From NCBI GenBank assembly GCA_029552745.1, contig JAKPDK010000172.1, positions 150,073 to 214,072 of the forward strand: DNA of 64,000 nucleotides, written 5' to 3'. Below the pieces are notes generated by a model. That model saw nothing but the letters and a program-made list of their open reading frames with translations, ran no database searches and had not been told where the DNA came from. The DNA is from Candidatus Hydrogenedentota bacterium. Its GTDB lineage: Bacteria; Hydrogenedentota; Hydrogenedentia; Hydrogenedentales; SLHB01. Each line of letters begins with the position of its first letter. Positions within the stretch are counted from its first letter, which is position 1. The position numbers and the translations under genes were made by a program. Below are positions 46,900 through 55,956 of this stretch, piece by piece.

Positions 46900-48768
46900 T
46901 CATTTTGTCGCATTCTTCTGCGGAAGTGGTTCGTCTGGCGTCGTTACTCGGATAACTTCCTGAATCGTCGTAATCCCATTTAAGGCTTTCTGCCAGGCAT
47001 CTTCCCGCAGGGTATGCATTCCTTCCAAACGCGCTTGACGACGAATCGCATTCGCCGAAGCGTGTTCCATGATCATCGTGCGGATCCGATCCGTAGTCAG
47101 CAACAATTCGTAAACACCGACACGCCCCTGATACCCCGTATTGTTGCAAACCTCACACCCTTTACCCCAGAAGAGCTCCACCTGATTCCGATCGACCCAG
47201 GGCATCGCCAGACGTTCCCAATCCAAGTCTGTGGGTTTATAAGGTTCCTTGCAAGAGGAACAGATTGTTCGAACGAGACGCTGAGCTAAAACGACGCGTA
47301 CCCCGGCGGCGACTAGGAAGGGTTTTGTTCCGATATCCACCAAACGGATGAACGCGCTTGGCGCATCGTTGGTGTGCAGCGTCGTGAACACCAAATGTCC
47401 CGTCAAAGCCGCTTTGATGGCAATATCCGCTGTCTCTAAATCGCGAATCTCACCGACCATGACGACGTCCGGGTCCATACGGAATATAGCCCGGAGGGCA
47501 CGCGCGAAGTCCCATCCAATTTCATGATTGATTTGCACTTGATTGATGCCGTCAATCATGTACTCTACAGGGTCTTCAATGGTAATCAATTTGTTCTCGG
47601 TATTGTTCAATTTGTGAAGGGATGCGTACAGGGTTGTCGTTTTACCAGAACCTGTGGGACCTGTCACCAGCATCACGCCCGTGCCTTGTTTTAACAGTTC
47701 CTCCCACTTTTGCTGGTCTTCCGGCGAAAATCCCAATTGACCTAACCCCAACGTCAAGCCGGTCTTATCCAAAATACGCATCACGATCGTCTCGCCGTGA
47801 ATAGAGGGAAGACAGCTCACACGCAGGTCGAGCATCTTGCCGGCGATGGTGATTTTGATACGACCGTCTTGAGGGATGCGGCGTTCGGAGATGTCCATAC
47901 CCGCCATGATCTTGAGGCGCGATATGATGGAAGGTTGCGCCCGTTTTGGAGGTCTCGGCATCAAATGTAACACACCGTCGATGCGGTAACGCACCTTGAC
48001 ATCCAGTTTGCCGGGTTCAATGTGAATATCGCTCGCCCGCAACCGAAACGCTTCGGTGATCATGTTATGAACATAACGCAGTACCGGACTGTCAGTGTCT
48101 TCTTCGTCCTCGTCCGTTGCGGTTTTCCCGCGTTTGGCGCTATCTTCAAAATCCACACTGTCCACACTGATACTGCTGAGGCTGATGTCACTAGCGGACA
48201 GGCTCGACATACTAGAAGCGTTGGACAAAGAAGAGCCCATGGAACTGACGTTCGACATGGTGCTTAGCGTACTCATGGTACTGGCGCTGCTCACCGTGGA
48301 AAGCATCGACTCTACTGTTTTCTCGGTGAGTCCGTAATATTTGCTCAACGCACTGGCAATATCTTCCGGGGTAGCCAGTTGAACCTCAATGGGGCGGTCC
48401 AAAAGTCGTTCCAGATTATCGATGTTATTGATATTGGTAGGGTCCGCCATCGCTAGTATAATTTTATCCCCATCCTCACCAATCGGTATGACTCGATACA
48501 GCGTGGCGATTTGGGGGTCAACCAAATTGCGGATTCGCTCAGGAATTTCGCGGTCGGAGAGTTTGACGATGGGAATCCCCAGCTGATCGGCTAGTCCCTC
48601 TACGATGTGGCTCTTGCTAATGTAGCCTAGTCGTACAAGGATCTCACCCAGCTTCCGGCGATTCATTGACGTTTGTTGTTTGTGAATCGCTTCATCAAGC
48701 TGTTGTTGAGTGATAATCCCCCGTTCGACAAGCCGCTGCCCGAATAGAGTATAGGTCTCTTGTTGCAC
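46900..48768 (-). CDS. pilB: Extension ATPase PilB (GspE family) with a Ser/Thr-rich linker
   Basis: The 622-residue protein has an MshEN N-terminal domain (about residues 1-155), then a linker at about 158-215 made largely of Ser, Thr, Met and Asn (TVSSASTMSTLSTMSNVSSM), then the ATPase core with Walker [16 protein letters not shown], Walker B MVGEIRDLETADIA and a four-Cys zinc element (CSSC...CEVC). GTG 48768 follows AAAGGA. It is first in its cluster, behind a pair of promoter-like elements, followed 22 bases later by pilT. The linker length and composition are unusual for PilB. Confidence 0.92.
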   Translation of the reverse strand: MQQETYTLFGQRLVERGIITQQQLDEAIHKQQTSMNRRKLGEILVRLGYISKSHIVEGLADQLGIPIVKLSDREIPERIRNLVDPQIATLYRVIPIGEDGDKIILAMADPTNINNIDNLERLLDRPIEVQLATPEDIASALSKYYGLTEKTVESMLSTVSSASTMSTLSTMSNVSSMGSSLSNASSMSSLSASDISLSSISVDSVDFEDSAKRGKTATDEDEEDTDSPVLRYVHNMITEAFRLRASDIHIEPGKLDVKVRYRIDGVLHLMPRPPKRAQPSIISRLKIMAGMDISERRIPQDGRIKITIAGKMLDLRVSCLPSIHGETIVMRILDKTGLTLGLGQLGFSPEDQQKWEELLKQGTGVMLVTGPTGSGKTTTLYASLHKLNNTENKLITIEDPVEYMIDGINQVQINHEIGWDFARALRAIFRMDPDVVMVGEIRDLETADIAIKAALTGHLVFTTLHTNDAPSAFIRLVDIGTKPFLVAAGVRVVLAQRLVRTICSSCKEPYKPTDLDWERLAMPWVDRNQVELFWGKGCEVCNNTGYQGRVGVYELLLTTDRIRTMIMEHASANAIRRQARLEGMHTLREDAWQKALNGITTIQEVIRVTTPDEPLPQKNATK

Positions 48769-48836
48769 GGCTCACATTCCTTTCGCACTCGGCTTCTGTC
48801 GGAGCTCACGACAAAACAGCATCATCGCCCTTCCAA

Positions 48837-48866
48837 AATGTACCAGATAGTTATCCAGTTTGTCAA
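48837..48866 (-). promoter_or_regulatory. Promoter of the pilB-pilT cluster, proximal
   Basis: On the minus strand TTGACA is followed after 18 bases by TACATT, about 70 bases before the pilB GTG. The spacer contains GGATAACTATC, which repeats in the next upstream element. Confidence 0.6.
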
Positions 48867-48891
48867 TGAAAGAAAATGCGGATAGCATTGA

Positions 48892-48921
48892 AAATACTTG
48901 AGTTATCCTCAGTTATGTCAA
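48892..48921 (-). promoter_or_regulatory. Second promoter-like unit with repeated GATAAC motif
   Basis: A second TTGACA (minus strand) is followed by CTGAGGATAACT, almost the same as the proximal unit, and by a weak -10 (GTATTT, 18-base spacer). Another GATAAC-type half-site (GAGGTTATC on the minus strand) flanks it at 48924-48932. The rest of the 48769-49053 gap holds no gene, except the possible end of a frameshifted gspM. Confidence 0.35.
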
Positions 48922-49053
48922 GAGATAACCTCACCCGATAAACAGCCCTCCCCTATGAAAACGGTCTAGACTACCCCCTATTTCCAACCTCACATCATTG
49001 AAGAACCTTCCGGATAATTAGGTGCACGGGCATAGACAACCTCTCCCCAGAGC

Positions 49054-49560
49054 TCATAGGCGGGGAGTGATGAAAACCAAGTCGCATTGCAAGCCCTTGC
49101 CATCCAGAGCCGGTCGGAGATGATCCAAACGGTGAAGAACGACGAGACTGTCTTTGGAATAAATCTCATAAAGAACATTCACCAGTTCTTCCATGCTTAC
49201 GCCGGTGAGCGTGAGTTTCACTGCGGACGCACTCGAAACTTCGGCAGGCAAGCTGGAAGTAGTGGCGCGATCGGAACAGTTGGCTATTTGAACAGCGCGG
49301 TTTATCGTAGTGAATAAGTTGTAAGAGGGACCCCGAACGGCAATCAGTTTGGCAATGCTGTCCCTATGTTGCTGAACCGATTGAACTTCTCGGGCGATCG
49401 TTTGGGCTTGCATCAAGCGCTGACGCGCTTGAGCTACCAGCGCCTTGGAGTTCTCATATTCCTGCAACGGCCCGGTCACGCCAAGGTACGCCAGGATCAC
49501 GGCAACCAAGATGCCGCCTACTGTTAGTACAACTCGATCCCGTTTCTCTAATTTTCGCAT
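49054..49560 (-). CDS. gspM: Type II secretion protein GspM, possibly frameshifted at its end
   Basis: This 168-residue protein has one N-terminal membrane helix (residues 11-29, VVLTVGGILVAVILAYLGV), a coiled-coil (about 35-70) and a small ferredoxin-like periplasmic domain, as GspM has. GspM binds GspL in the inner-membrane platform. It is the last gene of the gspC-to-gspM operon, 30 bases after gspL. The reading frame ends in VFITPRL, but removing one T from a four-T run (plus strand A at 49073-49076) would continue it to 48990 with protein-like sequence (LPAYELWGEVVYARAPNYPE), so the real end may be there. Confidence 0.8.
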   Translation of the reverse strand: MRKLEKRDRVVLTVGGILVAVILAYLGVTGPLQEYENSKALVAQARQRLMQAQTIAREVQSVQQHRDSIAKLIAVRGPSYNLFTTINRAVQIANCSDRATTSSLPAEVSSASAVKLTLTGVSMEELVNVLYEIYSKDSLVVLHRLDHLRPALDGKGLQCDLVFITPRL

Positions 49561-49590
49561 ACGTCTTTCCCTCTTGCGCGCTTTCTCCGG

Positions 49591-51120
49591 CTACTGCGTG
49601 CTTGCCACAATCGTAAAGGTCGTTTTATCCGGTTTCGACGAGACCGTAGGTTCACCGGTAACTTTGAGAAGCTTAGATTGTTTTAGTTTCTCGAATTCTT
49701 GAGTAATCGCCCCCGGATCTTTCAATTCGCCGATCAACGTGACGGGTTGACTACGCGTATTACTCGAACGAACCACAAGGTCCGTCAGCAGAACCTTCTC
49801 CGGAGATAAGGTTCCCGTGATTTCTGCAAGAATGTCCAATAGCGTGGGACGAGTCAGCAATTCCGGGCTAAAGCCTCTACCAACCCCAGCGGACTTCTTG
49901 AATTCTTCATCCATAAACTTAAATGTCAATACCCCGCCGATATCCTGGCTGGGACGTTTTTTTGCCGTTTCCGCAGTTGGAAAGGTTTTTGAAAATAGAT
50001 CCCAGATTTCTGCACCAATTCGTTCAATTTCCGCCTGGTTTCGCCGGTAATCGATATAACAAAAGAACCCGTAACTCACTAGCAGAACCGCAGCCAGAAC
50101 AGAAGTGAAAATTCCCTGCAGCAACACATGGCGCCAGGCTTGCTTCTGAGCCAAATCACCTTGTCGAAAATTGAACGAGGGAAACGCGCCACATGCCCCC
50201 AAGGCAACCCCTACCAACGATGCCCATGTATTCCGATGTTCGGCAGAGACCTCCTGATTCTCCTCGGCTTCTTCTCTTTTGCGTTTAGGAACCTGCAATC
50301 GGACAGACTGCATGAGGTCGGCATATGTCACTGGCAATGCTACATGACTTTCAAAGATTTCTCGCGAGCTTTCCTCGAACTCAAACCCCGTTACCGTGAG
50401 AGACCCAAACGTTTCGTCCGTTTTTCGCGAAGCCAAGAAGCTTCGAAGTGTATTCATCACCTCTCGAGCACCCGTCCGTGGATCATTTTGTAAGGTCTCC
50501 GGGGACAGTGGTAAATGACGAAAGAAACACAGCGTCTTTTCCTGCACCACAACGAGGAAAGCACCCGAATCAAGTACGTGCAGCACGGCGTTCAGACCTT
50601 TGACATTTTGCCGTCCGCATTGCCATAGCGCGGTGAGACCCGCTACATCCAAACTAATGCCATCAGGGTCGATACCCGCTTCGAGAAGTGCTCGCAACGA
50701 TTCTTCCAACAATCCCTTGCGAATACCAACCGCAAGAACCTCGGTTTGTCCATCTACCTCCCGAATAATACAGTGGTCTGTCACGAGCTCTTCGATAGGA
50801 AAAGCCAAATACGGCTCTAATTCGAAACGAACAGCGGCAGCGACTTTGCTTTTGCCCTTAAAGGGGACCATCAGAGGCCGAACGACGCAGAACCGCGCGT
50901 CGGCGCATAAGACATAGGAATTGGGTTTGGGCTTAACCTTCGAGAGTATCTGCTTGATGGCACTGACCAAAGATGAAGACCGATCGCCGCTGTCTGTCGG
51001 AACAATCGGCTCGGTGTGCTCTTCACATAATACCGGCAATTTCCCACCCGTCTTGACAATCGCAAGACGCACACAGTCTTCACCAAATGCTACTACGCCA
51101 ATTCGTGCTGCTAAGTTCAT
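49591..51120 (-). CDS. gspL: Type II secretion protein GspL
   Basis: This 509-residue protein has the GspL plan: an actin-like cytoplasmic domain (about 1-250, with AARIGVVAFGEDCVRLAIV at the start), a membrane helix around 325-345 (VLAAVLLVSYGFFCYI) and a periplasmic ferredoxin-like domain (about 420-505). GspL recruits GspE to the membrane. ATG 51120 overlaps the gspK stop in an ATGA and follows GGAG. The longer frame to 51135 lacks a site. Confidence 0.85.
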   Translation of the reverse strand: MNLAARIGVVAFGEDCVRLAIVKTGGKLPVLCEEHTEPIVPTDSGDRSSSLVSAIKQILSKVKPKPNSYVLCADARFCVVRPLMVPFKGKSKVAAAVRFELEPYLAFPIEELVTDHCIIREVDGQTEVLAVGIRKGLLEESLRALLEAGIDPDGISLDVAGLTALWQCGRQNVKGLNAVLHVLDSGAFLVVVQEKTLCFFRHLPLSPETLQNDPRTGAREVMNTLRSFLASRKTDETFGSLTVTGFEFEESSREIFESHVALPVTYADLMQSVRLQVPKRKREEAEENQEVSAEHRNTWASLVGVALGACGAFPSFNFRQGDLAQKQAWRHVLLQGIFTSVLAAVLLVSYGFFCYIDYRRNQAEIERIGAEIWDLFSKTFPTAETAKKRPSQDIGGVLTFKFMDEEFKKSAGVGRGFSPELLTRPTLLDILAEITGTLSPEKVLLTDLVVRSSNTRSQPVTLIGELKDPGAITQEFEKLKQSKLLKVTGEPTVSSKPDKTTFTIVASTQ

Positions 51121-52202
51121 TCCACAATTCTCCAATCCAAAATTCGCAAAACGTTTCCGCCACCTCTCGGGTTCCGCGATACATAGGCTTCAATACGTAC
51201 ACTGGCATTATGACTATAACCGTCGCCATGGATTCGATAAACCCTTCCCGCAACACCAAACGAAATCTCAGGAGGAGCACCTTGTGCCGGTCTGCCACCT
51301 TGACGACGCTCCACGATCCCCCGTGCAACGAGGTCGTCTTCTGTTTGAAACGGAGTCTCTTGACGTGCCTGAACAATCAACTGAGCCAAGCCCGTTCGTC
51401 CACTGGCTTCGCCCACAATGTAAAGCAACTCTTCAGACGCTGTGTTCGCGTTTAATGTCCCATCGCCCGGTCCAAACACAGTGAGCAATTCCGTGAGTGG
51501 CAACTGCGGCGGATCTGCCAAAGGATCGCCGAAGAAAACTTCTGGGGTAATACCACGAATCAACAATAGCTCTTCTATGGAGTCCAGCGGAGCATTCTTG
51601 CAACTGTACGGCACGCCAAGGCTTGAATAGTATTCGCTTTCGCCGCCATTTTGACGCGGTTCGTCATCACTGTCAATCCAATCCATTATGGCATCGACTG
51701 GATCGAAAGGGCATCCCCGAAGTTCGAAAAGCTTACGCAGAGCCGCTTCTACAGCGGGATTAGGTTCACCCCGGCCGTCACGGAATAGGGCGTTTACGTT
51801 CAATTTCCCGTACTCATCGGAGACAGTACACCGCATAACGGCACCGTTGATCTCCTCATACGGCACGCCCGTCGCCCAAACATCGGTCAGGGCATCGAAT
51901 GTACCGCCACTGGCTCCGTCCAAATTGTCCAAATCCTGCCGCAAAAGCGACATACCGGTAGCCACCGCTGATTTTGCCGCTATTTGAGCGAGCATATGGT
52001 CGATGTGGTTTCTGGAAATGGTGGCTTCAATCCGCATTTCGTATGCAAACTCCACGATAATCGCACTCAGCAAGACAACAAACAGCAAGACCAGAAGCAA
52101 GGCAAGACCCCTATTTCGACCCCCTTGGCTCTGACGAAACCTGTCGTAGTTGTCAAGCGGCGTCCCACAGATTGTTCTTTTCTTGCATATCTTACTCAAC
52201 AT
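51117..52202 (-). CDS. gspK: Type II secretion minor pseudopilin GspK
   Basis: This 361-residue protein has a long prepilin leader and the helix LALLLVLLFVVLLSAIIVEFA without Glu at +5, as in GspK. The SAM-like helical domain carries YGKLNVNALF and DGTLNANTASEELL, the family's N-x-N-T-type motifs. GspK caps the pseudopilus tip with GspI and GspJ. Its ATG shares one base with the gspJ stop. Normal length; compare the 2005-residue relative in the other cluster. Confidence 0.93.
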   Translation of the reverse strand: MLSKICKKRTICGTPLDNYDRFRQSQGGRNRGLALLLVLLFVVLLSAIIVEFAYEMRIEATISRNHIDHMLAQIAAKSAVATGMSLLRQDLDNLDGASGGTFDALTDVWATGVPYEEINGAVMRCTVSDEYGKLNVNALFRDGRGEPNPAVEAALRKLFELRGCPFDPVDAIMDWIDSDDEPRQNGGESEYYSSLGVPYSCKNAPLDSIEELLLIRGITPEVFFGDPLADPPQLPLTELLTVFGPGDGTLNANTASEELLYIVGEASGRTGLAQLIVQARQETPFQTEDDLVARGIVERRQGGRPAQGAPPEISFGVAGRVYRIHGDGYSHNASVRIEAYVSRNPRGGGNVLRILDWRIVE

Positions 52203-53071
52203 TAGTTCCTGCTTTGACCTGTTGTCGTCTGTGATTGGCTGGAACTCTGAGAAGTACTTGTACCCGACCCGGTTGGGTTAGTTTGAACTCGCACATCGGT
52301 GCGTCCGCCCAATCCTCCCCGTATGGGAATGATCATTTCAAAGTCGGGGTCATCTACTGTTGAAAATCCTTTCTCGCGCTCATAAGCGAGTTGTTCCTCT
52401 GTTTTTGCGAAGTTCACTTTTATCCAAACTGCCCATGGTAGTCGTCCCGTTGATTGCGAGTCCCACTCATCGAGCCACTGCGTCCCGTCAAAATACTGAA
52501 AGTTAAGCGTGCGAACGGGCACTGTCCAGTTGGGTGATGTATAGGCAGGGTCGACAACAAAAGATGCTGTACTCGCATCCACTCCTTGTACGTTTCCCGC
52601 GAGCAAAGGGGTTTCCGTTACCTGCAAAACGGCCGAAACGTCCTGGTCAGCTTCTTTCTCGTCCCATTGCAGACGCATAGCGGAAGCCCCTGTATCTACT
52701 ACCTCGTAGCGCACTTCCTTTACGTCCCCGGGCAAGGCAACCCCTCCAATCAATGGAGCCGTCGAACAAAACCGCACGGTATCTTGGGGCCCTTCCGAAC
52801 CGTCACTATTGACCCCCAGAAACCGATAAACCTCTTGACTCTGCTGCGGATCGACATATACCGTCGTGAAATTGGTCTCGAAACTGCGGAGCAAAAACGC
52901 GCGCAGACGTAATTCCTCTAAGGCAATACGTGACCGCCCTGCGGAGGAGACGGTTCCGGAGAACGCCCCATACACCATCGCGGTTATCACAGCCAGAATG
53001 ACGATGGCAAGCAGTAATTCCAACAATGTGAAGCCTTTGAAACGTTTTCTCATCAGTAATTCTCTGTTCAT
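52202..53071 (-). CDS. gspJ: Type II secretion minor pseudopilin GspJ
   Basis: The prepilin motif FKG-FTLLELLLAIVILAVITAM carries Glu at +5. The 289-residue length is longer than average GspJ because of a Ser/Thr/Gln-rich C-terminal tail (last about 25 residues, TGSGTSTSQSSSQSQTTTG). ATG 53071 overlaps the gspI stop in ATGA; ATG 53053 would give a shorter leader. Confidence 0.9.
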   Translation of the reverse strand: MNRELLMRKRFKGFTLLELLLAIVILAVITAMVYGAFSGTVSSAGRSRIALEELRLRAFLLRSFETNFTTVYVDPQQSQEVYRFLGVNSDGSEGPQDTVRFCSTAPLIGGVALPGDVKEVRYEVVDTGASAMRLQWDEKEADQDVSAVLQVTETPLLAGNVQGVDASTASFVVDPAYTSPNWTVPVRTLNFQYFDGTQWLDEWDSQSTGRLPWAVWIKVNFAKTEEQLAYEREKGFSTVDDPDFEMIIPIRGGLGGRTDVRVQTNPTGSGTSTSQSSSQSQTTTGQSRN

Positions 53072-53433
53072 CCACCGCTGTAATAGACGAGTTGGTGATA
53101 ATCTTGTTGGACATTAGGACCTTGAATGACCACATGCAGATCGTACAAGTAAGGAACGGTGTCGGACACTGGCACGGCGTCAAAGCGATATAAGTATCCC
53201 GGATAACGTTTCCCGAAATCATTAGAGCCACTAACGTTTCCAACGTTTAGCTCTGTTTCCGCAACTCCGAGTGCTCGCGTTGTCAACTCCCGAATCATTG
53301 TCTGCCGTTGAGATTCCTCGAACAGACGCAACGATGTATAGTGAGTCTGCAGAAGTAAGAACATGGATAAGCCCAAAATGGCAAGAGCCGCCATAATCTC
53401 GATTAAGGTAAACCCTGCTAGACGGCTTCTCAT
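53068..53433 (-). CDS. gspI: Type II secretion minor pseudopilin GspI
   Basis: The 121-residue protein has the leader MRSRLAG and then FTLIEIMAALAILGLSMFLL with Glu at +5. Size and the motif TTRALGVAETEL match GspI, the second tip subunit. ATG 53433 overlaps the gspH stop in ATGA, which decides it over the frame open to 53493. Confidence 0.9.
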   Translation of the reverse strand: MRSRLAGFTLIEIMAALAILGLSMFLLLQTHYTSLRLFEESQRQTMIRELTTRALGVAETELNVGNVSGSNDFGKRYPGYLYRFDAVPVSDTVPYLYDLHVVIQGPNVQQDYHQLVYYSGG

Positions 53434-54248
53434 GACGAAGACTCCGACAGCAATCCGCGCGTAATACGTGCCCCACCCGTAATAGCGTCCCACTCCACAC
53501 TGTAAACGTCGTCTTTTGATTCCAATTCAAATTGCAACGTCTCTGCCAACCCGAGTGGTGTGACGGTCGCTTCTACTTGACCGCTTGTGTATTCGGTAAC
53601 GCCTACATGGACAGACTTAAACTTCACTCCTTGAGGAAGCCGAGTCCGTTCCAAAAGGTCGGTCTTGATTTCCTCTTGAGATTTATCTTCCTCCCAATTC
53701 AGATCAAACTGCTTCTCAAAAAGAGGGCCTCTATCATCGAAGATACTGTCTCGCTTCACATTGCGGCTCCGCGCTTGCATCGCTAGCGTGGCAAATCGCT
53801 CAAAGCGCTGCGCCATTTGCTCCGCTCGCCAGGCTAACTCCTCCGCGCTCCCTTGCAAAGGAGTGTCCGAATTCAGGCCTTCAGCATTCTCCTGCAAATC
53901 GGTCTCACCAGGATATATCCATCGCGTAGACCAATATTCGCCCGCGTCCAAGTCAATGTGAAACGTCGCTTCTTCGTGTGTCAATGCGCAGTGCGCCATT
54001 AAGGCGCGCCCGTAACCCGCCAGGTGACGCGCAGCGCCCTCCAACTCCCCGAAGACAATCGCCGGGATCAAACGGGGCAAGCCCAATGCAAGAATCAATC
54101 CGATTAGAAAGACAACCGCCGCCAGTTCAATCAGCGTGAACCCGCCTGGGGCAGGTCGCCTGCTGTCCGCGGAATAAAACATGCCCCTATCTGCTCGCGA
54201 TTGGCCGCATCTTGCTCCAATCCTATCCGAACCATGATCGTTATTCAC
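53430..54248 (-). CDS. gspH: Type II secretion minor pseudopilin GspH
   Basis: The prepilin motif APGG-FTLIELAAVVFLIGLILALGL is followed by a globular domain with GAARHLAGYGRALMAHCAL, typical of GspH. At 272 residues it is long because of an insertion and an extended start. GTG 54248, overlapping the gspG stop by eight bases, gives a 36-residue leader; ATG 54182 gives a more usual 14-residue leader (MFYSADSRRPAPGG). Confidence 0.88.
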   Translation of the reverse strand: MNNDHGSDRIGARCGQSRADRGMFYSADSRRPAPGGFTLIELAAVVFLIGLILALGLPRLIPAIVFGELEGAARHLAGYGRALMAHCALTHEEATFHIDLDAGEYWSTRWIYPGETDLQENAEGLNSDTPLQGSAEELAWRAEQMAQRFERFATLAMQARSRNVKRDSIFDDRGPLFEKQFDLNWEEDKSQEEIKTDLLERTRLPQGVKFKSVHVGVTEYTSGQVEATVTPLGLAETLQFELESKDDVYSVEWDAITGGARITRGLLSESSS

Positions 54249-54684
54249 CGCTTGCCTGAAGATCCCAACTTACGATGTCGGCAGCATAGCCGCTGCCTCC
54301 TGGAGCTCGGTCGCTGCCGTACGAAATAATTTCAAAATCGTGCCCTTGCGTTCCGGGACAAACATAGACATAAGGCATGCCCCACGGGTCAAGAGGAATC
54401 GTATCTTGATCCAGGAAGTTCTTTTTCCCGTTGTTGATGAGGGCCTCCAATCCTTCACTGGTTTGAGGATATTCGCCCATTTCGAGCTTGAACATGGTCA
54501 ATGCGCTCTTGAACAAATTGATTTGCGTCTTTGCCGCAGTCACTTTGGCTTTGTCCGCTGCACCGATGTAGCGAGGCACCACCAAAGCAGCCAACAAACC
54601 AATGATGACAATGACAACCATAAGCTCAATGAGAGTAAAACCTGAAAGAGTCATTCGCTTTTGTATTTGCTGTTTTCGATGCAC
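54241..54684 (-). CDS. gspG: Type II secretion major pseudopilin GspG
   Basis: GspG is the main subunit of the pseudopilus. GTG 54684 follows AAGGAG by seven bases and gives a 15-residue leader ending in TLSG, then FTLIELMVVIVIIGLLAALVV with Glu at +5. The C-terminal part shows LDPWGMPYVYVCPG and the calcium loop YGSDRAPGGSGYAADIVSWD in full. The mature length of 132 is standard. It lies 54 bases after gspF. Confidence 0.96.
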   Translation of the reverse strand: MHRKQQIQKRMTLSGFTLIELMVVIVIIGLLAALVVPRYIGAADKAKVTAAKTQINLFKSALTMFKLEMGEYPQTSEGLEALINNGKKNFLDQDTIPLDPWGMPYVYVCPGTQGHDFEIISYGSDRAPGGSGYAADIVSWDLQASGE

Positions 54685-54738
54685 GAGCAACACTCCTTCT
54701 TTTCGATGCCAATCCAACCGTTTTAGCAACTCTTTGAC

Positions 54739-55953
54739 TCAGAAACCGCTGCTCAAATCGAAGATCGGCAGCAGTATGGAAATCACCAAAAAACCCACAA
54801 AAAAAGCCATAATTAAGATCATCGCCGGCTCCAACAGACTTACCAGGGCGTCAATATTGGTCTCCACTTCATCGTCATAGGTATCTGCAACTCGAAGCAA
54901 CATCGCATCGAGTTCCCCGCTCCGTTGCCCAAGCTCCACCATGCTAATTAACAAAGGAGGGAAATATCCCACTTCACGTAAGGGGGTGGACAAGTCTTTC
55001 CCGCGCCGCACGTTGCTCTTGACTTCGTCCATGGCTTCTTCCAACACGCGATTCTGCAAAACGGTTTTCACAACGTCCAGCGACGTCATCATGGTTAGGC
55101 CACTGCTTAACATCGTACCTAGGGTACGAGCAAACCGGCCGCTGATCACGCGAATATACAAATCTTTGTACAAAGGAATTCGCAATTTCATACGGTCCCA
55201 CGCCAGGCGCCCTTGCGGCCGGGTAATCCAAAACCGCCAAAGGAAGAAACCTGCCAACACAAGCAACACCATGACAGGCCAATAGGTACCTGCAAAATGA
55301 CATACCTTGATCAGAACTTGGGTGATAAAAGGCAATTTACGTTCCTGCTTCTCAAACATAGCCGTAATCTTCGGCACAATGACAATCATGAGAAAAGAAA
55401 TGACGCTGACGCCGACGACGACCATGAAAGCTGGATAGGCAAGAGTCCCTCGTATCCGACGCGCCAATTTTACCTGGCGCTCCAAAATATCCGCCAAACG
55501 AAAAAGCACCTGCTCGAGCGCCCCGCTGGTCTCGCCTGCGCCAACCATGTTCACGTACAATTCGGGGAATGTGCGCTTGTGCACCGCCATGGCGTCGGCG
55601 AGCCGCACCCCTTCGTTCACTTTGTCGCGAACATCGTACAGTATTTTTTGCAGGCGCGGGTTGGAAGTCTGCTCTATCAGCGCACTTAACGCTTCCACCA
55701 ACGGCATGCCCGCCGCCAAAAGCACCGCCAGCTGTCGGGTCATCACGGCAATGTCACGTTGGCTCACCCACCCCAGCCCGGCTTTCTTCGCACTTGCCGT
55801 CCCCTTCGTCTTAACAAAAGACTCCGCAATCTCGGTCGGGAACATGTTTTGTTCCCGAAGTTTACGACGCGCCGCGGCAGGGGAATCGGCATCTATAACG
55901 CCTCTCACCCTTTTCCCGGACCGGGCGATGGCTTCATATTCATAAACCGCCAT
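54739..55953 (-). CDS. gspF: Type II secretion inner-membrane platform protein GspF
   Basis: A standard 404-residue GspF with the opening MAVYEYEAIARSGKRVRGVI, two T2SSF domains (about 65-190 and 270-390), and the helix IMAFFVGFLVISILLPIFDL at the end. Three bases separate it from gspE. Confidence 0.96.
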   Translation of the reverse strand: MAVYEYEAIARSGKRVRGVIDADSPAAARRKLREQNMFPTEIAESFVKTKGTASAKKAGLGWVSQRDIAVMTRQLAVLLAAGMPLVEALSALIEQTSNPRLQKILYDVRDKVNEGVRLADAMAVHKRTFPELYVNMVGAGETSGALEQVLFRLADILERQVKLARRIRGTLAYPAFMVVVGVSVISFLMIVIVPKITAMFEKQERKLPFITQVLIKVCHFAGTYWPVMVLLVLAGFFLWRFWITRPQGRLAWDRMKLRIPLYKDLYIRVISGRFARTLGTMLSSGLTMMTSLDVVKTVLQNRVLEEAMDEVKSNVRRGKDLSTPLREVGYFPPLLISMVELGQRSGELDAMLLRVADTYDDEVETNIDALVSLLEPAMILIMAFFVGFLVISILLPIFDLSSGF

Positions 55954-55956
55954 ATC

